From NCBI GenBank assembly GCA_950022295.1, contig OX465599.1:279083501-279147500 (forward strand): a DNA stretch of 64,000 bases, read 5' to 3'. Position 1 is the stretch's first letter; each line of letters begins with the position of its first letter. The notes beneath the pieces are model-generated. The model saw only the letters and a list, made by a program, of their open reading frames with translations, was not told where the DNA came from and made no database searches. Shown piece after piece: positions 46,401 to 58,990 of the stretch. The position numbers and the translations under genes were made by a program. This DNA comes from Bromus sterilis (Eukaryota; Streptophyta; Magnoliopsida; Poales; Poaceae).

Positions 46401-47351
46401 TATGTAGTCGTAGTACAGGATAGCCAAGTCAAAGCTTTCTGCATTACAACCCCACTTTCCTTTACCTTGGTACCTGAGCATGAGTAGTATAGTTCTGACG
46501 TAAGTCTTGCTGAGTACGACTTTGTACTCACGTTTTCTTATTCTATGTTTTAGAGACGAGACCACTGACCCTGAAGGTGGCCTCCCCCTCAAGCTCGACG
46601 TCGACGAAGTAATGTAGTCCCAGAAAGCAGCCTGGTCCCTCTGGAGGGTCGTTGTGTTTTCTTAAAGGCTTCTTAAGCCATTTGTTAACCTTGTCTTTAC
46701 TAAGACATAATTTGCTTCCGTTGTTGTATGATGTAATGTTGGATCACAGTGATGTGATCTCTGCTTGTAACACTACTATATATGCTCTGTTTAGCAGATG
46801 CTATAAAGCTAAGAGTTTGTGGAGTTCATGTTGTGTTACCTGCTGTTATACACTTGGCATGCATGCTGCGTGTATGTTTATATCGTGCATGTCATGTGTG
46901 GGATTCGATAGCTTAGTTGAGTTCTTGCCGGCGGTCTTTTATACACCAAGTGGCCCTTAGATGTGCGCAGCTTGGGGCATCGCGATGCGATTGCTCGTGA
47001 CTCTGTCACGTGGCACACTTTGATGTATGATCGAGCCCGCCCGAGACCCCGACTAAGAGATCGGGCTGGAGTCTATTTATGTAAGTGTTATGAATCAATC
47101 GATAATATGGTTGAGGCGACTTGTCTATGAGTATGGGATTTCACCACCCATAATCATTTAGACTTGTGAGCGGACGATGAGGACCCAGCTCAGTTGATCA
47201 TCCGGGCCTGGATGGGATGCCCCTCACGTTCGAACTTTCCGAGAGTGTCTTGTACTTGGCCTTGTCTGCTTAGACATGTGGGTATGGCTCTCGGCTCTCC
47301 ATATGATTGAATTGTGACTGGAATTACATATGCAAACCCCGGGTCCCGACA
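43434..47351 (+). repeat. Solo LTR S
   Basis: 3,918 bp, TGTCACAACC to GGGTCCCGACA, with identical TTCAG on both sides and no internal sequence. This is the product of recombination between the two LTRs of an element that had inserted in D gag. AT-rich edge, GC-rich core 43880-44800 (a 333-codon open frame there is low-complexity Pro/Ser/Arg), TGACG motifs at 44790-44820, TATA at 45429-45435; the usual AATAAA is degraded (near 46800). Confidence 0.94.
45429..45435 (+). promoter_or_regulatory. TATA box of S
   Basis: TATAAAA in ATATCTATAAAAACCC. If active, the solo LTR would drive transcription rightward into D's antisense strand. Confidence 0.55.
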
Positions 47352-47356
47352 TTCAG

Positions 47357-47845
47357 ATTGCAGAACTCTTCCTTCTTGCGCTCCATCAACTCATACATAA
47401 TGTGGTACCCTCGAAAGGCAACACAGAACTCCTGCCAAGTCACTACGTGACCATCTGGCTGCATTGCAACATAGTTCTCCCACCACTGAAGAGCAGGACC
47501 TTCCAAGAAGTATACCGCGAAAATAACTCGGTCATCGGGAGAAACATGTGCAGTGTCAAGCTTACGCTCGATGGAACGGAGCCGATCATCATCTTCAAGG
47601 GGCTCAGAAGAACATCGGAATACCGGTGGCTTGAGGAAGATGAAGTCCTGAATGCTTACCACCACATTACGATGGTGGGCGGTATTCTGCTCGATGAGCT
47701 CCAGAAGGCGTGTTTGATCACGTCGATTCTTCTCAGCTTCCATCATGATTTCCTCCGCAGGAGGCGGGGGTGGAGGTTCGTCATCATTTCGATTCCGATC
47801 ACGGTCTCGATTCCGAAGAACAGCACTACGAGTTCCACCTGACAT
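47357..47845 (-). pseudogene. D gag, N-terminal fragment
   Basis: Minus-strand start of D gag from ATG at 47845 (MSGGTRSAVLRNRDRDRNR) through LQWWENYVAMQ to KKEEFCNL, where S interrupts. Joined across S with 43179-43433 it gives about 250 codons without an internal stop. The start codon matches that of A and B. Confidence 0.92.
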
Positions 47846-48315
47846 CCAGTGTGATAAAATCAACAATCAGAACAGGTTGTACGAGGGAGGCAAGGATAAA
47901 AGGATATGATTTAGGCGGAAAGGGTAAAATGCGAAGGCAATGATTCAATGAAACACGGAACAAATCCGGCAGCATAACGACTACACTGGGATGGAAAATG
48001 AAACAACCTCGAAGAAATTGGACATAACTTCTTCAAGGAACTCAAAACACGGAGACTCTGGAGAACCACAACAATCCTACGACTATAAGGAGGCAATCAA
48101 TGAGATGTTCTAGTAATACATAGATGAGCCTAGTCCTATCTTCCCGGAGAAAAGGTAAGGGTGACTCAGAACTCAGATCGAGGAGGGTAAGGAGAAAAAA
48201 GAAGCCTTACGTTGTTCCCTTATATACCCAGAGTAACTATATAACTATAGAAGGCTAGACTCGACTTCGGGCAAGGCTGATAATCCTACAGTCAGTCCTG
48301 CTCTCATACCAAGTC
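47846..48315 (-). other. D leader and primer-binding site
   Basis: Leader with a primer site at 48300-48312 (TTGGTATGAGAGC in sense, one mismatch from A and B). The donor-like GTAAGG is kept. The acceptor-like AG before gag is changed (CACTGGATG instead of CACAGGATG), so splicing there would be lost in this copy. Confidence 0.8.
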
Positions 48316-51300
48316 TGTCGAGACCCGGGGTTAGCGTATGCAGGTCCCGCTACGAATAAGTCATATGGAGAGCCGAGAACCGTACCCACTTGTCTAAGCA
48401 GACAAGGCCAAGCACAGAACGTTCTCGGCAAGCATCGTACGTGAGGGGCATCCCATCCAGGCCGGATGATCATCTGAGATGGGTCCTCATCGTCCGCACA
48501 CAAGTCTAATGATATGGGTGATGAACTCCCATATTCCCAGACAAGTCGCCTCAACCATACTATCGACTATCGCATAACTCTTACATAGACTTACTCCAGC
48601 CCGATCACTTAGTCGGGGTCTAGGGCGGGCTCGATCATACATCAAAGTGTGCACGAGACGGAGTCTCGAACAATCGCATCGCGATGCCCCAAGCTGCTCA
48701 CATCTAAGGGCCACTTGGTGTATAAAAGAACGCCAGCCAGATCACAACTAAGGTCTCGAATACCCATACTAAGACATGCATGTTATAGACATACACGGAG
48801 CACACATGTCTAGTATGAACAGCAGGTATCATTGCAATTCTCTACAATGTGTACATCTTTATTAATAAGTCTTACAGAGTGCACACAGAGATCACAAGTC
48901 TGTGATCCAACATTACATCAAACATGCGGAAGCAAAGTAGGTCTGAGTACAGACAAGTTTAACAAATGGCTTAGAGAAGCCTTATCTAAAAACAAGCCCT
49001 CCACGAGGGAACAGTCGTCTGACTGGGACTACACTAGCTTAGTCTTGGTCTGAGCCTTCATTCTTCGAGCTTCAGGGAGAAGCCACCATCGGGGTCGGTG
49101 GGTTCATCTAAAACATATAATAAGCAAATGTGAGTACAAAGTCGTACTCAGCAAGATTTACGTAGGAACTATACTACTCATGCACATGTATCAAGGTAAA
49201 GGGAGGTGGGGTTTCACTTGCAGAAGTGCCAGCTTTGACTTGGCTAGTCCTGAACTACGAGTACCAGACTTGAGCTAAGAAGCGTACACGAGTCCACTAC
49301 TTTCTCCAACCAATTACACCACTATGGTGCCTTCCTCGACTTCCCCACGAGAAAGCACGCCATAGCACTCACACTTATCTTGGTATGTTTTAGAAGTATC
49401 CAGTTCAAGTTGTCTAATAATCAAGCTAAGCTTTCCAAGCAGTCCTTAACCGCGGACGCGGGTATTCGAATAGTTTTGTTAACCCTGCAGGGGTGTACCG
49501 CTACACACACGTGTCATCGGTTACTGCCTTTTGCGTGTCACCGTTCAAGAGGTGACAACGAGGATGCCACCACAACACTTCGCCCACAGCTCCGTTCTAG
49601 TCCAGAGAGTCGCCTATCTGAGGGGGATCCGTATGGAAGTCCGTCCGAGGTTCCAGTACAGCCTCAAACGATGTCTGCAGGGTCCCAAGCCGGTCTTGAA
49701 AAGCCGTTCATCCACTTCGCAGACCGTGCCATAGCCCTACCAGAACTCCGAACTACTGCGACTTCTGGGGTTCGAAGGGGGTGAGGTACTAGGATGAGAG
49801 GGGTCAGTGAGCCCAATGTGTGGTTGTACTCTTCTTCTTGGATCACCACACAAGAACTCGGGCTTAAGGCAGTGTTCAACGAGACAACCCACTGTGTACT
49901 CCTACACAGCCTCTCATCGTTCACCTTGTATTAGGGTAGATTCCCCAACACATTTTCACTTTCATCAACACCATGTTCACCATCATCCCGACTCACATCA
50001 AAAGCAACCTCATTGTACCACTAAGCATGCAATAAGTAGTAACAGTTGCAGGGGCCACATGATATCAACCAACTCCTACATGTGCTAGGATTGTGGTTTG
50101 CTTACTACTATGACAAGATGATAGGTCATGCAAAGGATATGGGTTCAACTATGCGGTATAATCGATACAAGGTGATCTCCTAAACATGCATAAGCGAGAC
50201 TGAGAGGGAAGTGGGATTTTATAGACATGATCAATGGGGTTTTGCTTGCCTTGCTGACGAGGTCTCGACAACGGTGTCTTCAACGAAGGGGGTGATCTCG
50301 GTTTTCGGCTCCACTTCTATCAGCAACATGACAATCATAGGATCAACATAATGTACAATGCACAATCACATGAATAAGATTGTAATGGTGATGTTCATGG
50401 TACTGATGTGTTGAGCATTCCATTTAAAAGGAGTATATTGCATTTGAAATGCAAATTCAAACTCCATTTGATTTACCGATGAATTTCAAATGCATTTGAA
50501 TGCATGAAAGTTCATTTGAAAAGTTTGATCATGAAGTGATGTTGTAAAGGTGAGGTAAAGCCACTGATGTGTGGATGAATTCATCTAATATAAGTGTGTT
50601 GCAAAATCATTTGCAATTTCACTCCAAAATTGAATTCAAATTAAAGCCATATGGATGTTTGCCACTGTTCACCCAATTTAAATTGGTCAAAAATACAAAC
50701 AAAGTCCATATTCCTAATCCTTGTATTTTTCTGATAATTTTAGACATATTATTTGTCCAATTTGGAGTTAATATGAATTAGTTATGATTTTCTAAAGATT
50801 TGGCTAATTTCTGGATTTTCTGGAATTTTCTGAAATTTCTTTAATGTTTTTATTCCATTTCTTGCATCAGCCATGCATCAGCATGACGTCAGCAGGGGGC
50901 TGACATGTGGGGCCAGGAGGTCAGTGGCAGTGGGAGTTAACCCCTGTTAGTTTAACTAACAGAGGGGTTAGTTTAGTGGTAGGGCTCACTGTCAGTGGGG
51001 TGGGGGTTAGTTTAGGGGGGTGGTTAAGGGCTTAATCGACCGGCGGCTTGACGCCGGTGGTCTAGCCGCTGCGGCACCCTCGCCGGAATAGCCATTCCGG
51101 CCACGGCTTGGCAAGGGGATGGCACAGGAGTGCACCCCATGCTCGTCCGCGTCGAACGGTGCACATGGGAAAGCCAAGGGGCTGCCGGAACGTCGCCTGC
51201 GACGAGGTGCAGCGGTGGTCGTAGCCTGGCGATGGTGGAAATGGTGACAGAAACCACGGGGAGGGGGTTGGAGAGAACTTGGAGGTAGCTCTTGGTCGTC

Positions 51301-52396
51301 CGCAACGAATGGAGCAGGCAGGGGTCAAGGGGGGGCTATGTGGCGACGACAGTTTCAACGGAGGCGGCAGCCGGAGCTCGGACTTCGACGGCAAGGCGAA
51401 ACAAAGCACGGGGAGAGCTACAGCTAGGGGTAAACGAGGCGCGGTGCTCACCCAAGCGCAATGGAGGCTGAAGCAAGGCTGGAGTAGGAGCGGGCGAACC
51501 TTAATTTGGCGCCGGAGCTTCTGTGGCCGGCGACGAGGTCTTGGAGCTGGCGTTGCGTCCTGTAGCTCCCGGTCCAAATTGGAGCCTCAGATCGATGTAG
51601 ACGTCTCCGACGATGCGATTAGACATGGCGGTGCATGATAGTTTGTCCAGTGGGCGCGTCGGAGCTTGGCCGCGCTCTGGCTAGGGTTACGGGTGGCTGA
51701 GGTTCTTCGCCGGGGAGGAAGGGGAAGGCCAGAGCGAGGGGGCGAGAATGGAGATGGCGTCCCTAGACGCATGGTGGCGAGGAGGTCGAGGCAGGGGAGG
51801 CCTAGAACCCGCGGGTGCCGCGCTGGCGTCGTCGCCGCACTCCCCAGCTCCAGCGAGCTGCTTTGAGCCGCGGGGAGGAAGACGACAACAGTGTGGGCTG
51901 GGCTGGGCCAAAAAGTCCGGGGGGGAAAGGGAAGGTGGGCCTGGTTGCCTTTTTCTAAAACTTTGTTCTTTTATTCCTCTGCCATTTGTTTTGCTTTAAT
52001 AATTAAATTATCAAAGCAATTTTAAAAATGCTCAAATTTTAAATATGGCCTTATGTGACCAGTAGCTAGTCAATTCCATAATTTGGGCATTTTTTAAATT
52101 CAACTTATTTGAATTCCAAATCAAATAGGGGTTCTTTTAATTCTCCAAGGCACATTTTGAATTTTTGAATATTCCATGGGCATGGGAATAAACCCAAACC
52201 ACTTTTGCAATGATCAGCAACAATTCTAGGAATTTTCCAAGCATTCAAATGATTTTTGGAAAAATATTTTTATCTGGCCATTTGAATTAATTTCTCAGGG
52301 CTTTTCTTTTCCCCATTTTTTACTTTTCTTTTGAATTTTTGCATGATGCAAAGGGGCACTCAAACCCTAGCACTTACCCAAGTTGGGGTTCTGACA
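48316..52396 (-). repeat. D 5' LTR (right)
   Basis: 4,081 bp, TGTCGAGACC to GGTTCTGACA. Poly-A signal 48858-48863, TATA 50217-50223, GC-rich core 51010-51950, donor-like motif 51446-51452. It pairs with 5985-10063; the many scattered differences would allow dating of D's insertion. Confidence 0.93.
50217..50223 (-). promoter_or_regulatory. TATA box of D 5' LTR
   Basis: TATAAAA in element sense within the shared block. Confidence 0.65.
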
Positions 52397-52401
52397 AGAA
52401 T
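52397..52401. repeat. Target-site duplication of D, right copy (AGAAT)
   Basis: Pairs with AGAAC at 5980-5984 with one mismatch. Confidence 0.65.
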
Positions 52402-53721
52402 AGTCCCTGAAGAAGAGGTTAACCACCGTTGTCGACCTCCCAAAATGTTGAGCAACATTGAAGAAATCGGGGTGTTTCCCGAAGACTGGCGAGGCGCGAA
52501 ATCCTGAGGAAACAGGATCATGAAGCGTTACGCTGAAGCTGAAGAAGCAGTGCATGATCCTGAGGCAATTCGCGCTGAAGCCGAAGACTGAAGCGTAGTC
52601 TTCGTTAAGACTTTTTATACTTCTTGAGTCGTAGGAAAACACCGCACTGTTGGAGGGGTTGAGGAAAATGAGTTATGTATTTCTGAGGAAGTGCTCAAAT
52701 AGGAATCCTGAAGAAAACCCAGAGAAATCTCCTGCAGTAGAATTTCAATTCCTCGGGTGTCTGAGACGATGTTCTTCAGGACACTGAGGAATTTGTCTTC
52801 GGTTGAGGAGTCAGGAAATGGCCACTGCAGTTTGCCTGAAGAAAGAGAGAGTCCATTTCGACCGTGCCACGTGTCGCGTGGTGAGGGCTGGTACCTGTCC
52901 AGTCAACGTTCCGAATGGTGGGCATGATAGTAATTTCATGCATGGGCATTTATGTCCTTTCACCTAGGGTTGCTCCCCGGCTATAAATAGCCGCCCCCAG
53001 CCCCTTTTGTGGGTTGGCTGCTCCGAGATAAATAAAACTGACACTTTTCATTTGAGAGCAACCCACCTTTGAGGAAACTGAAGAACCTAAGTGAGGAAAA
53101 CCTCCAGCCTGAGTAGTTGAGCATTTCTGAGGATGTCGGTTCGAGTGATCCGAAGCTTTTTACTCTCGAAGACTGTGATCTTCCAGCACCTATAGAGTTC
53201 ATCGTTCTGAGGTAGTCAAGATGCAATTGTGACTTCCCTGAGTGAATGGAGTCTGTGAAGGTATCGGGAGTCTACCTTGAAGACTCACTTGAGTAATTGG
53301 ACGGAGTCTAAGGACTTTAGTTCAAGGAGAATAAGGTGAAGACTATGTCTTCTAAGTTCAATCTCAGCCTCTCCAACCAGATGTAGAGTTGTCACAACAA
53401 CTTTAACTGGTCCATCATATCAGTGTCTTCAGTGCCCTGGTGATAATTCTTCAACCTCAGGTTTTATGTTATGCACTGATGACCCGTCCTGATGCCTTTC
53501 TTTCTGAGTTTACTCTGTTCTGATTCCTCGTCTCTTGCATCAGTCACACTTTAACTCTGCAATATGTTGCTTTATATTCATGCCTACGTTTCAGTAATGT
53601 TTCTGTGCCTCATCGTGTTTTAGTTTCCTCAATTTCGTATTGCCTCAGTCCTGAGGAATTCGAAATTCCTCGGGAAATTTGAGAATCTCCCATTCACCCT
53701 AGTCGATATACTGCACTTTCA
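52402..53721 (+). repeat. F 3' LTR, remainder
   Basis: Continues the LTR begun at 5891. TATAAATAG at 52982-52990 followed by a GGTTGGCTGCTC block; ends ATATACTGCACTTTCA at 53721. It is rich in CTGAGG/CCTCAG, like F's internal region. The order of blocks fits the TGTAAGTGCATC LTR type known from Triticeae. Bases 53722-53726 (gttct) would be its right target duplication. Confidence 0.82.
52982..52990 (+). promoter_or_regulatory. TATA box of F 3' LTR
   Basis: TATAAATAG in CCCCGGCTATAAATAGCC; likely the LTR core promoter. Confidence 0.6.
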
Positions 53722-55110
53722 GTTCTCAACTAGTTTTGTAGGTTTTGAAAATAAACACGGATTTCCTAAAATACGACACCTATAAGAAATAGGCTAGAGC
53801 TCTTGACACCAAAATTTCAAACATTACTCGCATCAATACCTCAAAACTATTGCAAGTTAGTACCAAAATTAAATAGCAACCTCAATTACCTACTCTCAAG
53901 AAAATACACAACTCAGTGGAAGAACCAACTCTCTTAACTAGATAAACATGAAAACTAAAGAGAGTTCCAGCAAAAAACTAAACAAAAGCCAAGGCTCTTG
54001 CTAAAGACAAACTAAAACTAAAACTAAACTTGGCAGTAGCTACGGAAAGATAAAGAACCCACAACAGTAAAAATATAGGCATGAAAAATTCTATGATGTG
54101 TTCTAGATTTTGAAAGTGGAGCGTATTTCTCTCCCTCACAAAGTAAGACGGGGTCTAACTTGTTATGAACAACAAGCAAAGCTAAAGAAAACTAAAAATA
54201 AAACCTAAGAGCGGGACGCTCCAAGCATAGCACATAAGGGATGAAGTGATAAAAATATAGTGAGACGAAGGACGATCTGATGATTGTTGATGGAGAAGGG
54301 GATGCACGGGGGCATCCCCAAGCTTAGATGCTTGAGTCTCCTTGAATATTTATTGGGGATGCATGGGGGCATCCCCAAGCTTGAGCGCTTGACACTCTTG
54401 GATCTTCTTTCATCATCTTCCATCGCACATTTGAAAACTCCCTTCATACATAACTCATCATAAGCTGATTAGAGAGGTTAGTACCCTTAATAAAATAATT
54501 TTCCCCACTGGATATAAAGATATTCTTGAAGAGCTACTGTTTCTAAAGATTGCCAAAAGGTTTTTGCAAAGAAAAAGCAAGCTTAAGGTTTGCAAAAGTT
54601 AGGAGAGACAAAACGTGGCAAAATCTGTGAAAAACAGAACAGCAGGTAGTAAAGAATTTTTTAGGGGTACTTCTGCAACTCAAATAAAAAACTCAGAACA
54701 TACGAAAGTTCCGCGATTGTATAGAGCACGCTGTGTAAACAATTCAACTCAAAAAGATGAACTGGTGATTTGATCTAATTTTTCCCGTCACGAGGACATG
54801 ATCTGTTTTCTGGACAGCATGCCACAACTTTCGCTTCCCTTGTCACATGAGGCTATAACTTGGCACAAAGCTTGAAACTAAAGATACAATGATGTTGCTA
54901 TAGTAGTAACAATCATCAAGACCACTAAAAACAGAAGTAAAAACATCTTTGGTTTCCTCCCAACAAGCGCTTTCTTTTACGCCTTTAAGCTAGGCATGAA
55001 GATTATAAAAGATGCTCTCATAAGAATAAGGATTTGAAGCAAAATAGAGCATCAAGAGGCAAGTATGAAACGCATTTAAGCCTAACCTATTTCCTATGCA
55101 TAGGCATCTT
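53722..55110 (-). other. G internal non-coding sequence
   Basis: AT-rich, with no credible ORF apart from a short frame over the hairpin repeats. Stops are frequent in all frames. Confidence 0.6.
54298..54376. repeat. Two copies of a GGGGATGC/GCATCCCC hairpin
   Basis: GGGGATGC-GCATCCCC inverted repeats at 54298-54319 and 54355-54376, 57 bases apart, each followed by AAGCTT. On the minus strand each copy encodes SLGMPPCIP. The pair looks like a diverged tandem duplication that can form two stem-loops. Confidence 0.8.
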
Positions 55111-56239
55111 TTAAGAGAATAAATCAAAGAAGCAAAAATAAACCATCATAGGAAGGTGGAACAAGAACATCTTCAAAAGTTTCAACATAAACAGAGGAAT
55201 TTTAGTAATATGAATGTTTCTACAACCAAACTTCCCTCTCTCAAAATAATTTTCTGTAGTATCATGAACAATATCAAGAATATAATTATCACATAAATCA
55301 TGTTGTTCATGACCTACAAGCACACGTGTATAGTTTTCAACACGGTCTTTGGGATTATAACATAAATGCAACCCATCACATTGAGCCTTGATAAGAGCAC
55401 AATTCTCCGGAATACGAGTTGGAGATTTCAAAAGGATAATAGGACAATCAAGTGTGGGTGCAATAGAAAAAATATTCATGCTTAACATGAGAAACTATAG
55501 CAAGTTCATATCCGTAAGCATCATCCATAGTGGCATCACGGCCATAAGCATATAAGGCATCAACTTCATCAAAAAGGGATATTTCAAAAGAATCCATGGG
55601 ATCATAACACTCATATAAGGTAAGAGTCAAAGAGTTACTCTCATTAGAAGGTAGACATGGATGGCTCCATTCTTCCTCCTTTTGTTCTTCACTCTCCTCC
55701 TCTTTTTCATCCAAGGAGCTTTCAGGTTCAACAATTTCTTCTTCCATAGAGTCCTGCAAATCATTAGTCTCTTCCTTTGGGGGAGAGATTCTCTCAAGAT
55801 GATCAGTAATACAATAATTTGCATCGTAATTTTCCAAACTATATTTAAGTATAGCAAGATTCTCAGATTTGTAAGGGGCATCATCAATATTTTTAAGAAG
55901 AGAAGTAATTTCATAGACACCCTTATAAGCAACACATTCTTCTATTTCCTCTGCATCATAAAAATCATAGTTTCTCTTAGCATAAGAAGCTAAGGTTTCA
56001 TCATCATTGTACTCACATTGGAAAGCAAGGTTTTTGTGCCTCATAAAGCAACAAGATTCATCCCTGCATAAGGATATATTATATATTGAGAACAAGTTTC
56101 TATGATACTCATACAACTGATGTATTTGTTTCCATAAATGTATCCCCTTTTGAGGCAAGAGGTATTCCTTGTACCACTTTTGTTGATCCTTGGTGAATCC
56201 TCCATGCCAATAAGATCTGGTTTCAAAGAAGTCAGACAT
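55111..56239 (-). pseudogene. G ORF, frameshifted (unrecognised, retrotransposon-associated)
   Basis: Minus-strand frame from ATG 56239 (MSDFFETRSYWHGGFTKD) for about 255 codons, then a frame change near 55465-55490 and continuation (SPTRIPENCALIKAQCDGLH) to 55111, about 375 codons in all. It has an aromatic- and charge-rich N-terminal half, a Glu-rich acidic stretch in the middle (about residues 150-185), and a C-terminal part with several Cys/His and a hydrophobic end. No zinc knuckle, protease or polymerase signature is visible. It sits where gag would be, about 140 bases after the primer site. Similar proteins are common in Triticeae repeats; role unknown, possibly structural. Confidence 0.65.
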
Positions 56240-56381
56240 TGATTGGCAAGTAAGGAACTAGACATACTTTTTTTTTGGATTTTTTATAAAGGACACAAAG
56301 ATAAAACTGAAAGGTAAACTAACAAGACTAAAAAGTAAAGGTAAAAGGTAGTGGGCAACTCCCCTCTCTTATCACTCAGAG
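56240..56381 (-). other. G leader
   Basis: Short untranslated stretch between primer site and ORF start, with an A-rich run near 56270. Confidence 0.6.
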
Positions 56382-56399
56382 TCCCCGACAACGGCGCCA
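56382..56399 (-). other. Primer-binding site of G (tRNA-Asp)
   Basis: In sense TGGCGCCGTTGTCGGGGA, one mismatch from the complement of plant tRNA-Asp 3' end. This primer is typical of several grass gypsy-type groups and separates G from the initiator-Met-primed copies here. Confidence 0.85.
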
Positions 56400-56409
56400 A
56401 AAATTCGCT

Positions 56410-57484
56410 TGATGGTTGGGAAGTGGTAATGGCTTCTCGCCCTTCGTTGGTCACCCCAAGAGGAAGGTGAGTTGTATGATAGCAGCAAATTTCCCCTATG
56501 TGGAGGATAGTGTTTGTCTCCCGTAGGACTCCGGCAGATGATAAGTAGGTGGCAAGAAAACAATGGCACCGTTTACGACAAACGTTGCTTCCTTGACCTG
56601 CACCTGTACATGACACAAATAACTTTGCTCCCAACGAAGTTCAGAGAGGTTGTCAATCTCTCCGGTCTTGTTGTTTACAAAGGATCAAAACACAAGGGAT
56701 AATGATAATGATAATAGCAACTGAAAGTAAATACTGAAAAGTAAGTAAGCGTGTAAACAATAATGAGAATATGGACCGGGGTCCCGTGATGTTCACTAGT
56801 GATGTCTCTCTCCAAAAGACGATAAGACTGATATGCGAGGTAAACAAATTACATAAGGGCAATTGACAGGATTATAAACGCACCGCAATGCTAACTATGC
56901 TACAAAATAAAGGAAGAGGCTCAAAAGCATGGGCTGTACGCCAAAATAAGTAGACCGAAATCCATCTGCATCTTCTAATAGTCATCCACCTTGAGATATC
57001 TATCCAGAACATCTCGCTGGTATTAAGTTCCAAGCCCCACCCAAAGTGTAATTCCAAACCAACAGACAACTGCATTAAAAAGAACTTTGCATAAAGTAAA
57101 CAATCTTTGCAACCGCGGTTACAAGCACCATTGTTTTCCCCTTGTGGCCACAACACATCCCCTAGACTCATGTTTCTGTCACTCAAGCGTGTCATGAGGG
57201 GGCATGTACCCACAATCGAGCATAACGTTCCCTCTTGGAGTCCCTACCTACAACTTGGCCAAAGCAATAAATAACAACGGAGAACATGCAAGAATTACTT
57301 CGGAACAAAAATACAAAAGATAAGAACAAATTATATTACTCTATCACAATCTGAACATAATCTCATAATCCATCAGATCCCATCAAACTCAGCATAGCAA
57401 AAGCAGAAAGATTACATATGTGCCTCGATCATGTAGGGCAGCTCACGAGGTCTAAACCATGAAGAACAAAGAGGGGAGGAGAAC
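56410..57484 (-). repeat. G 5' LTR, partial
   Basis: From about 56410 (TGATGG on the plus strand, so ...CCATCA in sense) to 57484, where E interrupts. The outer end of the LTR should lie beyond E, outside the window. Frames are short and not called. Confidence 0.65.
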
Positions 57485-58990
57485 TATCACAACCCCAAGT
57501 TAGGTATGTGCTAGAATAGCAAGTAACTTTGCATCATGTTAAAATTTTCAAAAAGAAATTGAAATGGGAGAAGAAACCCGCCAGATGAATTTAATTCAAA
57601 TGGCCAGATAAAAAGTAGCTCCAAAAATTCCTTTTGCAATTTTGAAAAGTCTCATAAATGAGTGTGATCACATATAAAGTGATTTGGATTCAAACCCATG
57701 CTCATAGATTTTTAAAATATTCAAACAGGACCTTGGAATTAATCATATATCCCTATTTGAATTTGAATTCAAATATTTTGAATTTAAAAAATGTACAAAA
57801 CTTGCGAATGACTAGATACTGGTCATGTAAGTCCATATATAAATTTTGAGCATTTAATAAAATGTCTAGCTAATTTTTTTAGCAAGACAAAACAAATAAC
57901 AGAAAAATAAAACAGAAAAAGAAAAACAAAGAGCTTACCTATCGCTCAGGGCGACGACCCACTTCCCCTGGCCGGCCCACCCCACCCGAGACGTCCTGTC
58001 GTCAACCTCCCTGCGGAGCCAAGCAGCTCGGTGGAGGCAGAGCACGCGCCGGGCGCCACCTCGACGCTGAGAGGCTTCCAGCCCCCCTGGACCACATCTC
58101 CTCGCCAGGAGACGCGCAACGTTTGTCCGCACCTTTCCCCTCTCCTCGCGTTTGCCCTCCTCCTCTCTCTGCTTCGTTTCCAAACCGCCCCGAGAAATCG
58201 CCGCCGACCACCATTGTGCGAGACCGTGGCCAACGACGACGAAGAGCTTCCCCACCTTGTCCATCAAGCTCCCCGACGTCGTCTTCCCCGAGATGGAGCT
58301 TCAATCGGACCCGAGGCACCCTGAAGTCGACACTCGCCTCGCCAAATCACCGCCGGCCGCAGAAGATTCCGACGAGAAATTGGACGCCGCCGAGCCCCCT
58401 CCGGCCTCTCCATGCTCGCCATCCAGCTCTGGTGAGCACCGCACGTCGTCTTCCTCCTCCCAACGCTCTTCCTCCTCCCAACGCTCGTCCCGCGGCCGCT
58501 GTCGTCGTGTTCGTCTAGGTCAGAAGCCAGCCGCCGTGGGCTTCGTCAAAGTCGCGCACCAGAGCGCCCCCTTGACCCCCCGATCACTCCAGCAGACGCG
58601 CGCAAGCCCAAGCTACTCGCCAGTAATCTCCACTCCCTCTCTCGTGGACGTTAAACAAAGTCCGACGAGAACAGTGCCCCGGCCGTCGCCATGCTCGATG
58701 CCACCGTCGCCACAGTGCCCGCCGTGGCACCCCAATGGCACCAGCAGACGCGCGAGTTCACGCCGCGCATGCCTGTGCTCTCTGTTCCCCCTCCCGCGCC
58801 CGACACAGCAACTCCGGCGGAACTCCGGTGAGCCCCGAGGCGGCGACGCCATTAAACCCTAACCCCTAAGTTTAACCCCACTAATCCCCACCCTGGGCCA
58901 CTCACCAGTGGGCCTAGGTCCCTAATTAACCACGGGTTAATTTAAACAAGATATTAAATTAACCCCCCCCCACTGACAAGCTGGACCCAC

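Larger units (their letters stand above)
5985..52396 (-). mobile_element. Chromovirus D with nested insertions A, B, C and S
   Basis: Minus-strand LTR element whose two LTRs (5985-10063, 4,079 bp; 48316-52396, 4,081 bp) agree in length and sequence plan and sit in a 4/5-matching target duplication. Retained D parts are the pol tail (10064-10582), gag pieces (43179-43433, 47357-47845), and the leader with primer site (47846-48315). Protease, reverse transcriptase, RNase H and most of integrase, about 3.2 kb judged by B, are missing between 10582 and 43179, where the A/B array lies. Confidence 0.85.
53722..57484 (-). mobile_element. tRNA-Asp-primed LTR element G (partial)
   Basis: Minus-strand element: part of the 5' LTR (57484 down to about 56410), primer site, leader, a 380-codon broken ORF, and AT-rich internal sequence to 53722, where F's LTR lies. 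No pol is visible in this part. F appears to have inserted into G's internal region and E into its LTR, making G the oldest layer seen here. Confidence 0.75.

Noticed and set aside
52367..53226. Minus-strand ORFs over F's 3' LTR
   Set aside because: They cross the D/F junction or run antisense to LTR sequence, and lack any motif.
55661..55993. Plus-strand ORF opposite G's ORF
   Set aside because: Hydrophobic antisense shadow of the acidic minus-strand frame.
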